This document shows, one piece after another, positions 21,325 through 31,766 of a stretch of DNA of 64,000 bases (positions are counted from its first letter, which is position 1; every line of letters begins with the position of its first letter). This DNA comes from Metellina segmentata. Its lineage: Eukaryota; Arthropoda; Arachnida; Araneae; Tetragnathidae. The translations under genes and the position numbers were made by a program. The notes beneath the pieces are model-generated. The model made no database searches and was not told the origin of the DNA. It saw only the letters and a list, made by a program, of their open reading frames with translations. The stretch spans positions 131,477,453 through 131,541,452 of the forward strand of contig OX375872.1 of the NCBI GenBank assembly GCA_947359465.1, in the 5' to 3' direction.

Positions 21325-22352
21325 ATTACTTATTTAACGTCGCACTGGAGCAACGCAATGGACTTTAGGCTACGGACCACACACCTGAGCTTGCACCCCT
21401 CTCTCCAAACTTACAACCCACGCCAACGTGAAGACATTTGAGGTCACGACAGATTTAAGGGGTCTGAGAAACCTCAAAATTGTCGAAATCAACGCTTTTG
21501 AGCTCATATTCAAGTAATCAATAAATAATGATTTAATTATTACATTGATTAGATTTTAGGCACACATATATAATCAAGTATGAAGATTCATAAACAACTT
21601 TAAAAAAGTAATAAATTAAATATTTCAACTAAACGAGGGGGTCAAGAAATATTAGCCTTCAGCCGACACGAATATTGCTACTATGTTGTGTGCAGCATAA
21701 CTAAAGATCAAATGAATCTAGAACCTTCATTTAAAAATTTTTATAATCTAAACAATTGTAGGTTTTTAATATACTATAAGTTTTTAAAATTTATAAGAAA
21801 ATTAAGAGCATTTGAGAACCTTAAAAAACATATAATTTTTCCCGGCAAATATTCTTTTTTAAAAGTTGTAAAACAAATAAATTTCAAGATTTTTTCAAAA
21901 TAATAGATAAAATAATAATTTTAGAATAATAGATTAAAAATCATCAATTGTTTAGATTATAAAAGAATGTTAAATGAAGATTTCAGGTTCTTTTGATCTT
22001 TAGTTATCCCGCACACAACATGTTATCAATATTCGGGTGGACCGAAGGCTTATATTTCTTGACCCCCCCCCCCTCGTTTAGTTGAAATATTTAATTTATT
22101 ACTTTTTTTATAGTTGTTTATGAATCTTCATACTTGATAATATATGTGTGCCTACAATCTAATCAATGTAAAAATTAAACCATTGTTCGTTGATTACTTG
22201 AAAATGAGCTCAAAAGCGTTGATTTCGACAATTTTAAGGGTTCTCAGACCCCTTAACGTGCACCCCCTTGTACACAATGTTCTTTGTTTGGATTCGAACT
22301 TGAGACCCTCCTGTTTCTATTCCGTTACTCATCCAACCGCTCCCCTTAAGGA
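21325..22352 (-). mobile_element. SINE copy split by a TTAA foldback element
   Basis: Minus-strand SINE body at 21325-21458 ('ttaacgtcgcactggagcaa', 'cacccctctctccaaactta', 'gaggtcacgacagatttaa') continues at 22253-22352 ('ttaacgtgcacccccttgta', then B-box complement 'tttggattcgaacttgagac'). The split is exactly at a TTAA in the SINE, which is duplicated around the inserted element. Confidence 0.85.
21459..22252. mobile_element. piggyBac-like foldback element with TTAA duplication
   Basis: A 794-bp near-palindrome. The left arm starts GGGGTCTGAGAAACCTCAAA and the right arm ends with its inverse, with TTAA on both sides (21455-21458, 22253-22256). The arms stay complementary for over 300 bp and can be followed almost to the centre near 21850. 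TTAA duplication is diagnostic of piggyBac-type insertion, and the GGTCTGAGA motif also appears near the ends of the piggyBac derivative at 33051-33878. No transposase sequence is present. The small open frames are chance. Confidence 0.8.
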
Positions 22353-22774
22353 TACATCATCCAAACCCACAGGAAACTTCTGATAAATACCAGGTTCAAG
22401 AAATCCAACGCAGAGCACATTCATTTGTAGTTAGAATTTATCGGTCTTAAATCTCCGAGGACTCGGGATATTTTCCAGCAGCAATTTGCGATTTCAGGCA
22501 GCGCTTACCCGAGTATTACAATCAACCGCGTCAAGGCATTTGAACTGTCTCTTGTAGGGATTAGTTTAAGGGCGTCGATAGCGCGTCATATCCCCAGTAA
22601 TCAGGATCTGGGGCTAAGAGGTGGGTGGTTTATGGTAATGTGGGGTTTTCAAATGCCTGGTGGGCTGATAAATTGCGTATGTATTTGATTGGGAAGATTA
22701 ATAAGGATTGCTCTATGTACATTTCCGATTGGGAAATGGCCATTTAACTTGTTTTCGAGTCACCTTGATATGAT

Positions 22775-23965
22775 AGTGGCCGTGGTAGCCCGGTTGGAAG
22801 TAGGGATGCGACATCGATGTCGATGTTTTCAAAACATCGATGTTTTAAAAAAAACATCGATGTATTGGGGTCGATGTTTTGGTGACATCGATGTTTATGC
22901 TTGTCGATGTTTTATTTTTAAATGAAAAAAGTACTGTTATAAAAATTCTAAAAATAACCAAGTAGCATAATTTTTATAATCAGCAAATTGAACATACTTT
23001 AAGACCAAAGTGACCAAGGATGAAGGGTCTGAAAAGTAGGGATGCGACATCGATGTCGATGTTTTCTTAACATTGATGTTTTAGAAAAAAACGTAGATGT
23101 ATTGGAGCCGATGGCGCATCACTAGTTGCTAAACCAGTTTTAAGAAATGGGGAAATAAGTTTATATAGACTGAATTTTAAAAACATCGATGGTTTGGGGG
23201 CGATGTATTATCAACATCGATGTTTTAATTTTGAACATCGATGTTTTGCTGTCGATGTCGCATCACTAGTTGCTAAACCAGTTTTAAGAAATGGGGAAAC
23301 AAGTTTAAATAGACTGAATTTTAAAAACATCGATGGTTTGGGGGCGATGTATTATCAACATCGATATTTTAATTTTGAACATCGATTTTTGCTGTCGATG
23401 TCGCATCAATAGTTGGTAAACCAGTTTTAAGAAATGGGGAAAAAAGTTTAAATACACCGAATTTTAAAAACATCGATGTTTTTGGGTTGATGTATTATCA
23501 ACATCGATGTTTTAATTTTGAACATCGATGTTTTTGGGTCGATGTATTATCAACATCGATGTTTTAATTTTGAACATCGATGTTTTTGGGTCGATGTATT
23601 ATCAACATCGATGTTTTAATTTTGAACATCGATGTTTTAAAACATCGATGTTTTGCTATCGATGTCGCATCCCTAGTTGGAAGGATAACGGACTCGCAAC
23701 CGGAGGATTGCGAGTTCGAATCCAACCAAAGACCGTCGTATACAAAGGGGCTGGTGCATGTTAAATCGGTCTCAGATATCACGTTGGCCTGGTGTGGAAC
23801 TTTGGAGAGAGGGCTGCCATGTTAGGTATTGCCTCGTCATCTGACCGTGGATCAAAATTACTTGGTGTTGTTCTAGGATCTTTTCCTTCGGTGTTGATCT
23901 AGAACTGTAGCCAATAGTCTGTTGTGTTGCTCCAGTGTGACGTTAATTAAATACCCACCTGAAGT
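22775..23965 (+). mobile_element. tRNA-derived SINE, head type B, split by a hAT element
   Basis: The head starts before 22800 ('cgtggtagcccggttggaag') and resumes at 23676 ('gttggaaggataacggactc', then 'gcgagttcgaatccaaccaa'). The body includes 'aggggctggtgcatgttaaa' and 'catctgaccgtggatcaaaa', with 3' end 'ccagtgtgacgttaattaaa'. The hAT insertion lies in what would be the D-arm region of the tRNA-like head. Confidence 0.88.
22801..23675. mobile_element. hAT-type element, family 1 (ACATCGATGT arrays), copy 1
   Basis: 875 bp, starting TAGGGATGCGACATCGATGT and ending in the inverse (ATCGATGTCGCATCCCTA), flanked by the exact 8-bp duplication GTTGGAAG (22793-22800, 23676-23683). The interior is packed with the palindrome ACATCGATGT, separated by short AT linkers. 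It includes an internal second start-like copy of the terminus at 23037 and a roughly 150-bp unit repeated several times ('aaccagttttaagaaatggg'). No transposase is recognised in this copy. Confidence 0.92.
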
Positions 23966-23984
23966 GAAAGGTTGGTTCATCAAG

Positions 23985-24190
23985 ATCTGACCAATTTTCA
24001 AATGACGTAGTGTATCACGATATCTTGTTATCGTGATATTGCCGTTTTTGATGAGGGTGAGATCTAGATTTGGTCAGTTTTTACTAAAGACGAGTATTTC
24101 GCCATTAGGACGAGGAGAGATCTCGTCAATCAAGAAGTGGACCAATTTTTCCGGAGTAGAAATAACTTGTAACGACAACCACAAGGATGG
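23985..24190. repeat. GATATC/GAGATCTCGTC palindrome repeat, diverged
   Basis: 'tcacgatatcttgttatcgtgatattgccg' forms a hairpin, followed by 'agatctagatttggtcagtt' and 'gaggagagatctcgtcaatc', ending 'ccacaaggatggttaaac'. It is a diverged member of the repeat at 6525 and 16712. 24190-25030 is unassigned. Confidence 0.55.
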
Positions 24191-25059
24191 TTAAACAGTT
24201 GTTAAACAGAAGTATGATGGTATTGTGTGCATATGTATTCGATCGGACAGATTAAATATTGCTCTATTATAATAACCGATTGATGAAATGACAAGTTATA
24301 ACGTATAAATCAAACTGGTGTTTGTAGGTATTTGAACATTTAGTTAACATCAGTTGAGGTGTAGTTTCTGATATCTGTAGTTCACCCACCCACAAAATGC
24401 AGTCGAGGATCTTTAGCGCACATCAATAGACAAATTGAAGTGGAATGAGATAGAGAACATATGTATTCGACTGTGAAAGTTAAGAAGGTTTGCTCTATGT
24501 GCATAAGCGTCTGTGAAATGACCAGTTTACATACTCAAGTCTAACCGCCGTTAAACGTCATTCTCAAATCTCAGTTATCGTTGTTTGCCGTGTTGCTGTT
24601 TATGTAGTACTTCATATTTGTAGTTCCCCACACGTAAGTTGTAGTTGTGTGAATCCTTTGAGGTTGAATAGTTGTTGAATATGAGATAGAAGGCCGATGT
24701 ATTTGATTAAAAGATCCAGGATGATTGAAATAGCATTCGTAATTATACAAGAAGCCAAACGTTGTAAGTTGATAGTTGGTCGTAAGCTACTAAAAGCAGA
24801 TAGCACCGTAAAGATTGACAACATAGTTTCAAGTTACCTATCATCAAATTACTATGCACTCCCATTGAATGGGCATTTATCCTTTTAGGAAAGTTATTCA
24901 TCGGTTAGAGTACCTGTAATACGAAGATCCTTATGTTCCTCATCTCTGGCCTTGGATACTACTGATTCTCAAAGATTTGCTGGGCAGTTGGGTCTATTCC
25001 ATTTATGAAAGAGAAATGGATTGGTTTAAGCTGTACTAGCGGCTTTTGAAAGATACGTT

Positions 25060-25600
25060 CGCTTAACTATTTGTTTAAATGAGATCTTGGTTACTTCTGA
25101 AGCAAATTCCATTCTTAAGTATTCACACGGCGGAATGAGTGTAAGGTAATTTAAAGACAGTATGATATTGCAAGTTTCTAAGCACATTTCGTTGATAAGT
25201 ATTTTTCTAAGCACAACGAAATTAGTTACTGTCAGGTGATTTGAAGTCGGAAATATAATGGCCATTTCTGAAGCAGATTTCATCCTTAACTATTCACACC
25301 ACGAAATTACTTCTTGTCAGGTAATTTAAAGTAGGAAAGATAATGACTATTTCTGAAACATATTTCATTCTAAACTATTCAAAAGACGAAATGAGAGTCA
25401 GGTAATTTAAAGTCAGGAAGATATTGGTCATTTAAAGATCTCAATGTTAAGTATTCACACGATGAAATTATTATCAGTTAATTTAAAGTTAGGAAGGTAA
25501 TGGCGATTTTTCTGAAGCATATTTCATAGCTTAGTATTCAAAAGACGGATGAGTGCCAAGTCATTTAAAGTCATGAACATAAAGCAAAATAATCACTTCA
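25060..25600. repeat. tandem array, unit about 80-95 bp, six copies
   Basis: Copies of 'caggtaatttaaagtcagga' followed by 'ggccatttctgaagcatatt' and 'cacacgacgaaatga', with the marker near 25143, 25230, 25320, 25402, 25475 and 25560. Confidence 0.75.
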
Positions 25601-25689
25601 AAAGTATGAACAAATTAATTATAGTGAAAACACTTCATCCAACACGAAAAAGTAGGATGCAGTTTAAAATGCGTTGGCGTGGTAGATAT

Positions 25690-25992
25690 TTTAATTAACG
25701 TCGGACTAGAGCAACACAACGGGATATTGGCGTCGGACCGGGATCAACCCCGAAGGGAAAGAACCGAAGACAACACCACGTAATTTTGAATAGCGATCAG
25801 ATGACGAGGTCATACCTCAGCTGGTATCCCACTCTCCAAACTTCTACACCATGCCAATGTGAGGACATTTGAGGCATCGATAGATTTAACGTGCACCAAC
25901 ATCCTTGTACACGACGGTATTTGGTTGGATTCGAACTGAAACCCTCTGTTTGTAATCCGTTGCTCGTTCTATCAACTGGGCTACCTTCATTT
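25690..25992 (-). mobile_element. tRNA-derived SINE, head type B, near full length
   Basis: Complete reverse-strand order: 'ttaattaacgtcggactaga', 'caaccccgaagggaaagaac', 'tatcccactctccaaacttc', 'gccaatgtgaggacatttga', 'agatttaacgtgcaccaaca', then the head with 'ggttggattcgaactgaaac' and 'caactgggctacctt'. The head again has a B-box but no pairing acceptor arm. Confidence 0.85.
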
Positions 25993-26051
25993 AGTAATTA
26001 ACAAATTTGTAATAATTTTGTTCAATTGATTTCTACTAAAACTCCAAAATA

Positions 26052-26695
26052 CAGGGTGTTCACAAAGTCCCTTAGCAATTTCAAAAATGGCAAATAAAAA
26101 AAAGGATAAGTAGAAATTATTACAAAATGAGACGCATATAGATAAATTTTTTTTGTCTAATTTAATTCACCTCTATATGGGTACCATTAGTTGCACGAAG
26201 CACATCAAGACGGTACTCGATTGCTTGCCATGTCCGCTGTAGCATACCCTCATCAATGGTGGCAACGATATCTTTAACATAGCCCCATAGAAATAAGTCG
26301 ATGGGAGTTATATCTGGTGAACGAGATGGACAGGGGATTGGGCCACCCCTTCCAATCCATGGGTCTGGAAATGTTTCATTTTGAAATCCACGAACATGCA
26401 GCCCCCAATGTGGTGGTGTATCGAACTAAGGTACTGTACATCACTAATCTAAAGCAGAGGATCACTGATGCCATTGTCACCATTGATGAGGGTATGCTAC
26501 AGCGAACATGGCAAGAAATCGAGTACCGTTTTGATGTGCTTCATGTAACTAATGGTGCCCCTATAGAAGTGTATTAAATGATGCAAAAAAAAAAATCTTA
26601 AATATATAGGTACGTCTAATTTGGTTAGAATTTGTACTTATCTGTCATTTCATTTGCCATTTTTGAAATTGTAAAGAGACTTCATGGACAACCTG
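26052..26695. mobile_element. palindromic IS630/mariner derivative (foldback MITE)
   Basis: The 644-bp element has ends CAGGGTGTTCACAAAGTCCC (left) and the diverged inverse ending AACCTG (right), with TA on both sides. The two arms, about 250 bp each, are inverted copies of the same transposase 3' end: 'caccattagttgcacgaagc' at about 26183 corresponds to 'gcttcatgtaactaatggtg' at about 26540. The centre (about 26320-26420) is single copy. The structure looks like a deletion-inversion product of a larger DUF4817-type transposon. Confidence 0.85.
26317..26577 (+). pseudogene. C-terminus of an IS630/DUF4817-type transposase
   Basis: The last ~45 codons read 'LKQRITDAIVTIDEGML', 'QRTWQEIEYRFDVLHVTNGA', ending IEVY-stop, which is the usual C-terminal tail of these transposases. 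The mirrored arm at 26160-26280 encodes the same tail on the minus strand. The N-terminal part of this frame runs across the palindrome centre and is not real coding sequence. Confidence 0.75.
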
Positions 26696-26699
26696 TAGT

Positions 26700-27550
26700 T
26701 TTCGGCTGTGAGGATTCATTGATGAAGTCCATCCATTGATCCTCCCAATGCGAAATCTTAACCCCCGACGGAGTTCGCCGAGAGGCACAGGTGGGAACCA
26801 CTGCGGACAATGGAGAGTAGCCAGTCTGTCTGGAATATTGGCAGTAAAACTACAAAGGAAATGCGTTCTATCCCACCTTTATGAATTACTATAATCAGCT
26901 TGGGTTGAAACAGCCAAGAGCGATTAGACGACCCGACGCCAAATACTAGACCAATGACAGACGCAACGGAGTGACATTAGAACCAACCAAGACCAATCGA
27001 GGAACAGCTCCACCCCAGCGGCCGGAGCGCGCCAAAATCCGAGCCGAGGAATCGGAAGAAGAAAAAAAATCAGTTTTGACTTGATCTCATCCTGAGGTGC
27101 GTCGTTCTCAGAGACCCTTACAGGTCGACCAATTTCTTCCCTTTGGAGAAGTCATTTTTGGAGTTTGGTGTGACCTCGCCCTGAGAGGACACCTACTCAG
27201 AAGCCTTGAGAGGCTGAACACTAAAGTCCCCGCGACTTTATTTAGAAGGAACGTCCTAGAGTTCCTGGTGTAGACCGTCACCAGACGTCTATAGTGAGAT
27301 CCTGTGTGGATCTGTGTCGCCGACGAAGTGATCTCCTCCCGAGATAAAATTGTGCGAGCGTAGTGCCGTTATACTACTCTAGAACCGTTCTTCGGTGTAG
27401 TCTTTTCTTCTGCTGGTGACTTTTCTGATGTTAGATTAGAATTGAGTTGAGACAACCTGTCCAATCTAATTATTATAGACCTATGTCTAATTTCAGAGTC
27501 TTGTATATAACATACCATTAATCAAGAAAACTGAAAATAAAAATTCTTAT
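26700..27550. other. GC-richer block, possible retroelement LTR
   Basis: Less AT-rich than its surroundings, with no open frame. It could run from TGTGAGGATTCATTG near 26705 to a 'gtatataaca' near 27510, which would suit a solo LTR, but I find no matching flanking duplication and no second copy in the window. 27550-28105 is unassigned. Confidence 0.25.
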
Positions 27551-28107
27551 GTTAATTAAGCTAGACTGTTCTCTGTAGATTCTTCATCTGCACACTACCC
27601 AGAGAAATCATTACACGGCATAAAAGTTGATAGGCGGGCTGCCCAGAAAATGTTGCACGTTTTTGAAAGCACATTTTTGTGATAGCAGTTGTGATTTTAA
27701 AAGTATGTACAAAAACAAGTGTAAATTGCGGAATAACTAAAAAATGAGAATTTTGACGATATCTCGGGATTTATATGATAGGATTAAACGTCGACAGCAA
27801 CTCTCGTCAAACAAAGAAAAAATTCGTGACGCGTCACATGTTGTTTAATAAATAAATTCCCCTAAAAATGGATTAACTTTGTCAGTTCCTACCCACTCAA
27901 CATCACTCTCATTCTACAAGCTAATGCATGTGTCGCCGCTTTTTTCATAATCTCTTATAATCCGGCACCCAGCACTCATTAAATTTTGCATTCAGTGTCG
28001 TAGCTAAGGGGTGCAAGTGGCGTAGGTGCCAAGCGACAGTATCTAAGAGGCAGCTTTTCGGAAATATTCATTAAATAACCGGGTTGGCTTTGTCGGTATT
28101 GGTAATG

Positions 28108-28180
28108 ATAATTTTTAATTTACGCCGTACTAGAGCAACACAACGGGCTGTTGACGACGGTTCGGGATCCATCCCCTAAA
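28108..28180 (-). mobile_element. SINE 3' fragment
   Basis: 'aatttacgccgtactagagc', 'aacacaacgggctgttgacg', then 'atcccctaaa' is the last ~70 bases of the SINE on the minus strand, cut off by the TIR element that follows. Confidence 0.75.
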
Positions 28181-28181
28181 A

Positions 28182-28945
28182 GCTTCGGTTTCCTAAGAAA
28201 GCGTAGCCGTGATCTAGCGGCCGTGATGTATCGGTGGGTGACGTCACTAAAACGTTGTTTATACTAACACATGAAAGTTGGTTTCCTAGAGAGCGTTGTT
28301 TGTGAGCGTAACGAAAATTATTGGAGCCGCCGTTTCCATGACTATCGTCATAGCGGTCTCAAACAGTTGGATAACGTTTTTTTTCTTGTAGCGGCCAGAT
28401 TTCATTTCCTGCTCCAAACGATTCGAGCGAAGAGGAGAAAAATAAATAAACATTTTTGACTGCCATTGATTAATTCGTTTTTGTAAATTCGGGATCGTTA
28501 AACACAGAATAAAAATTTCAACGGATTTGAAATCTGCGGAAAATTTGACATCAGATCGATACCTTAAATGTGATTTTCTTTAAACAAATAATTAATTATT
28601 TAATAAATAATTAAATGAGCAAATGGGTAAATAATTGAATAATAAAGCTGTTTTTGATATCGATCTGGCGTAGAAATTTACGCTGATTTGAAATCTGTTG
28701 AAATTTTCACTCAAACTTCAACGATCCCGAAGTTAGAAACTTTGGACTAGATAATAAAAAACCACTTTGTTTTGTTTCTCGAATAAAATAAACCACGACA
28801 GCCGTCTGTGTTGCCCATTCTCCAACGTATTCTGTCCAAGTTGACAACTCAGGATTCTTGTTTAGACGGCCGTCTAGTTATGCCGGCAGCATCATGACGT
28901 ATCACGGCTCTTAGATAACGGCTCCACTTTCTTAGGAAACCGAGC
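28182..28945. mobile_element. TIR element of unknown superfamily
   Basis: Inverted ends of about 50 bp: 'tcggtttcctaagaaagcgtagccgtgatct' on the left and the inverse of 'ggctcggtttcctaagaaagtggagccgttatct' on the right. An internal partial copy ('ttggtttcctagagagcgtt') lies at 28281. I could not identify a target duplication, and the interior encodes nothing recognised. It lies between a SINE fragment and a full SINE. Confidence 0.6.
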
Positions 28946-29276
28946 CGATCAACCGGTATAGTGGTTAAGGTATTAGCCTCTAGATCGGAAGGTTCCTGGT
29001 TCGAATCCGGGCCCGGGCATGGATGTTTGTAAATGTATGGTGTAGAGGCGGCTGGTGCACCTTAAATCTGTCGTGGCCGAAAGTCCTCACGTTGGGTTGG
29101 CGTGGAAGTTTGGAGAGTGGGGTGCCAGCTCAAGTGTTGCTTCGTCATCTGACCGTGGTTCAAAATTACGAGGTGTTGTCCTCGGATCTTTCCCTTAAGG
29201 GACTGATCCCGGACCGTCGTCAATAGCCCGTTGTGTTGCTCTAGTACGACGTTAACAAAAAATTACCAATTACCAA
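28946..29276 (+). mobile_element. tRNA-derived SINE, head type A, full length
   Basis: This is the best-preserved copy. Head 'accggtatagtggttaaggt' (A box), 'ggttcctggttcgaatccgg' (B box with a pairing CCTGG/CCGGG T-arm), then 'gtatggtgtagaggcggctg', 'ggggtgccagctcaagtgtt', 'catctgaccgtggttcaaaa', 'ggatctttcccttaagggac', 'gttgtgttgctctagtacga' and 'cgttaac', with a tail of 'attacc' repeats to about 29276. RNA polymerase III transcription from the internal A and B boxes is the expected mode for such elements. The origin of the 3' half is unknown. Confidence 0.9.
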
Positions 29277-29447
29277 TCAACTAAAAAATTACCACTTACC
29301 AAAATTCAAGAGTATTAAAGCCTAATAGACTTTAGAAATCAAAACAATTGGAGAATGTGAAAGCGAAAATATTACTTCCTGCTTGGCGATCTTGGCTTTT
29401 TTTATCGACGTTGTTAAGTGATTTACTTCGCCAATTTTTATTATACA

Positions 29448-29568
29448 TTGCCCTGTGGTTCAAAATTACGTGGTGTCCTCGGATCTTTTACTTCGGTGGT
29501 TGATCCCGGACCGTCGCCAATAGCCCGCTGTGTTGCTCCAGTGCGACGTTAATAAAATATCTACTTTC
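29448..29568 (+). mobile_element. SINE 3' fragment
   Basis: 'ccctgtggttcaaaattacg' through 'cggtggttgatcccggaccg' to 'ccagtgcgacgttaataaaa' matches the last third of the SINE. 29570-30430 shows nothing further. Confidence 0.75.
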
Positions 29569-30439
29569 CTACCATTCAGCATTGATACTTTTAGTAAACG
29601 CAGAATCAATAAAGAAACTATCTGGTTTCGTTCAATTTTTTTGTCCACTGTAAACTTTTGCCACTCGATGACTAATTAGACAAGAACCTACTAAGGAACC
29701 GAAAAAAATTTAAAGATATAACGGTCTTTCTATATAGATAGTCTCTTAAATTATCTTTTTATCTACAGCTTCATATTGAGATAACCATCATCCCTTCTAT
29801 TCCAAAGTGCTTGAGCAGCCAGAAAATCTTTTAATTAAATCAACAGGCTTTGTTCTAAATTTATTGGTTATTTTATCTCGCCGTCCTGGCTATTCTCCCC
29901 GAAACATCATTGATCACTCCCTATTGAAAGGGCATGAAAACGAATAACACTTTTTTCATTAAAATTATCCTCATTTAGCGAACAAAGGCGCACAGAGTAT
30001 GTGTGTGTTTCGCACCATAAAAATCATTAATCACCCCAGGATTCTCTAAACTTAGAAAAAAAACGCAAAAAAACTTCAAAGCGTTTTGGATAAAAAAGAA
30101 AACATATAAGTCCGCAGTTTTTTTTAACAGACAAATTCCAGCTAATTTACCCTTAAGCTCACATTCAGCTTAAATCTGTATAATTGGATACTATTAACCA
30201 CAATCAAAACGGGGGGAAATCCTCCATGTTTCGGTTTCCTATAGAATTATCAGCGAAAATTTTCCGAAATCGCACTGGTTGAATGTCAGACTATCCATAT
30301 TGCTCTTTCACTAAGTGCAAATTAATGAACGGAAAGGGAGAGTGCATCCGTTTTTGATGCTTTTGAGCTTCTTATCTGTGTTGGTTAAGAACTTTCAGTA
30401 AAGGAGAAGACTGTTTTCATTCTGTGACGGTATGATTTT

Positions 30440-30990
30440 TTGAAATCGCTCATGACAAGGGATTAAATTTTGCTGGATGGTTAGAATGAACGCCATCAAG
30501 GGCAATTGGATGTCTGGTGTTCCACTTCTAAAAAATTGTAAAGGCTATAAATACAAGTTGTGATTCGAAATTCCCAATCAAACGTTAAGGGATGGTAGGG
30601 GATGTAAAAATAAATATTTTTCGTCAGATAACATTTGTCGGTAACTGTTACGCGTAGTGCTGCAAGTCGTTGTTTGGGGTCTTTGTAATTCTGTAGGTAG
30701 GTTAAAATGAATTCCGTCAATGGTAGTTCGATGTATGGCGGTGTTTCACTTCCATAAAGGGTTTTGCAGTCTCTCACGAGAAAAGGGAATAAATTATACT
30801 GGTTAGTTATAATGATACTAGTTAGTTATAAGGGCCGTTGGATGTTTGGTCTTCCGCTTCCATAAAATGTTAAGGTTCAGAGTGATTTGAAATTCCCTGA
30901 TCAAACTTCAAAGGGTAGTAGGGAGTATAACTAGAAACATTTTTCGTTGGATAACGCATGTACTCAGTTGTTGCGCGTACGTGCTATATG
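30440..30990. repeat. tandem duplication, unit about 250-300 bp
   Basis: Two to three diverged units share 'tggatgtctggtgttccact', 'gtgattcgaaattcccaatc' and 'tttttcgtcagataacattt'; compare 30500-30650 with 30840-30970. The 93-codon minus frame at 30496-30777 lies within one unit and has no support. 30990-31760 is unassigned. Confidence 0.6.
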
Positions 30991-31766
30991 GTGCTTGTTT
31001 GTTTACGTGTTTGTAAATAGTTCTTTCTAACTTTTGTCTATCGCAACACACAATTCACTCGTGATAGACTGATGGCAATGGGAAGAGTAGCTGCAGTTAT
31101 ATGACCGGATGGATGAATAGATTATTGCTCGTGTCACACGAGGAAGAGCTGCTCAACAAACGCGATACTTACAGTTAAACACGATTTAGCCGATATTTAC
31201 AAGACATGCTACCTCGCCTACTGTTTTCTCAGGATGGTGACAGACGGGGTGACTTGGAAAGTTCAATCTGGGTTCCCCTTTTTTTCCCTGACAGGTAAGA
31301 AAACGGGTTGAACCTACCAGAACACGCCAAACAGGTCGCGAGCCAAATCCCAACGAAAAGAAAGAGAGCAATCTTGGTCACGCCTACCAGGTCATACCGA
31401 ATGTCACCCATAGACGTGAAATATAAGTAGACTGAGCCTTTCTATTGGGAAGAGCTTCAAAAAACTTGTTGACTCTGATGTGATTAACATGTTGACTAGT
31501 AGTCACGTGACTGCTCTATGAAAAATGACTTGGTTGGCCAATTTCTCATCTTATAGACTCGTTCGAAGATATAACATCTTATGCCAGGGTAGTGGGTGGA
31601 TGCGCATTTCTATAGAGCGGCAACAAAAAGGTGAAATCGCCAAAGTCTACCTCTATGTCGCGAGGACCAATCAGATGATGAGTCGATGGATGGATATTTT
31701 CTCCAGCCCAGTGGACCAATCAGATGATGAATGCTCGTTTCCGCATGCCAGAGGAATGTAGTCTAA

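Noticed and set aside
22801..23675. Regularly repeated ~11-bp words with spacers, considered as a CRISPR-like array
   Set aside because: The words are palindromic, the spacers are short AT linkers and not unique, and the whole is bounded by inverted ends and an 8-bp duplication in an animal genome: a hAT element.
26705..27510. Solo LTR
   Set aside because: TG...CA-like ends can be picked, but no flanking duplication and no second copy is visible, so it stays only a possibility.
28951..29022. Possible tRNA gene with clear A and B boxes
   Set aside because: The 5' and 3' ends cannot form an acceptor stem and the SINE body follows directly; the same head occurs at 538. It is a SINE head.
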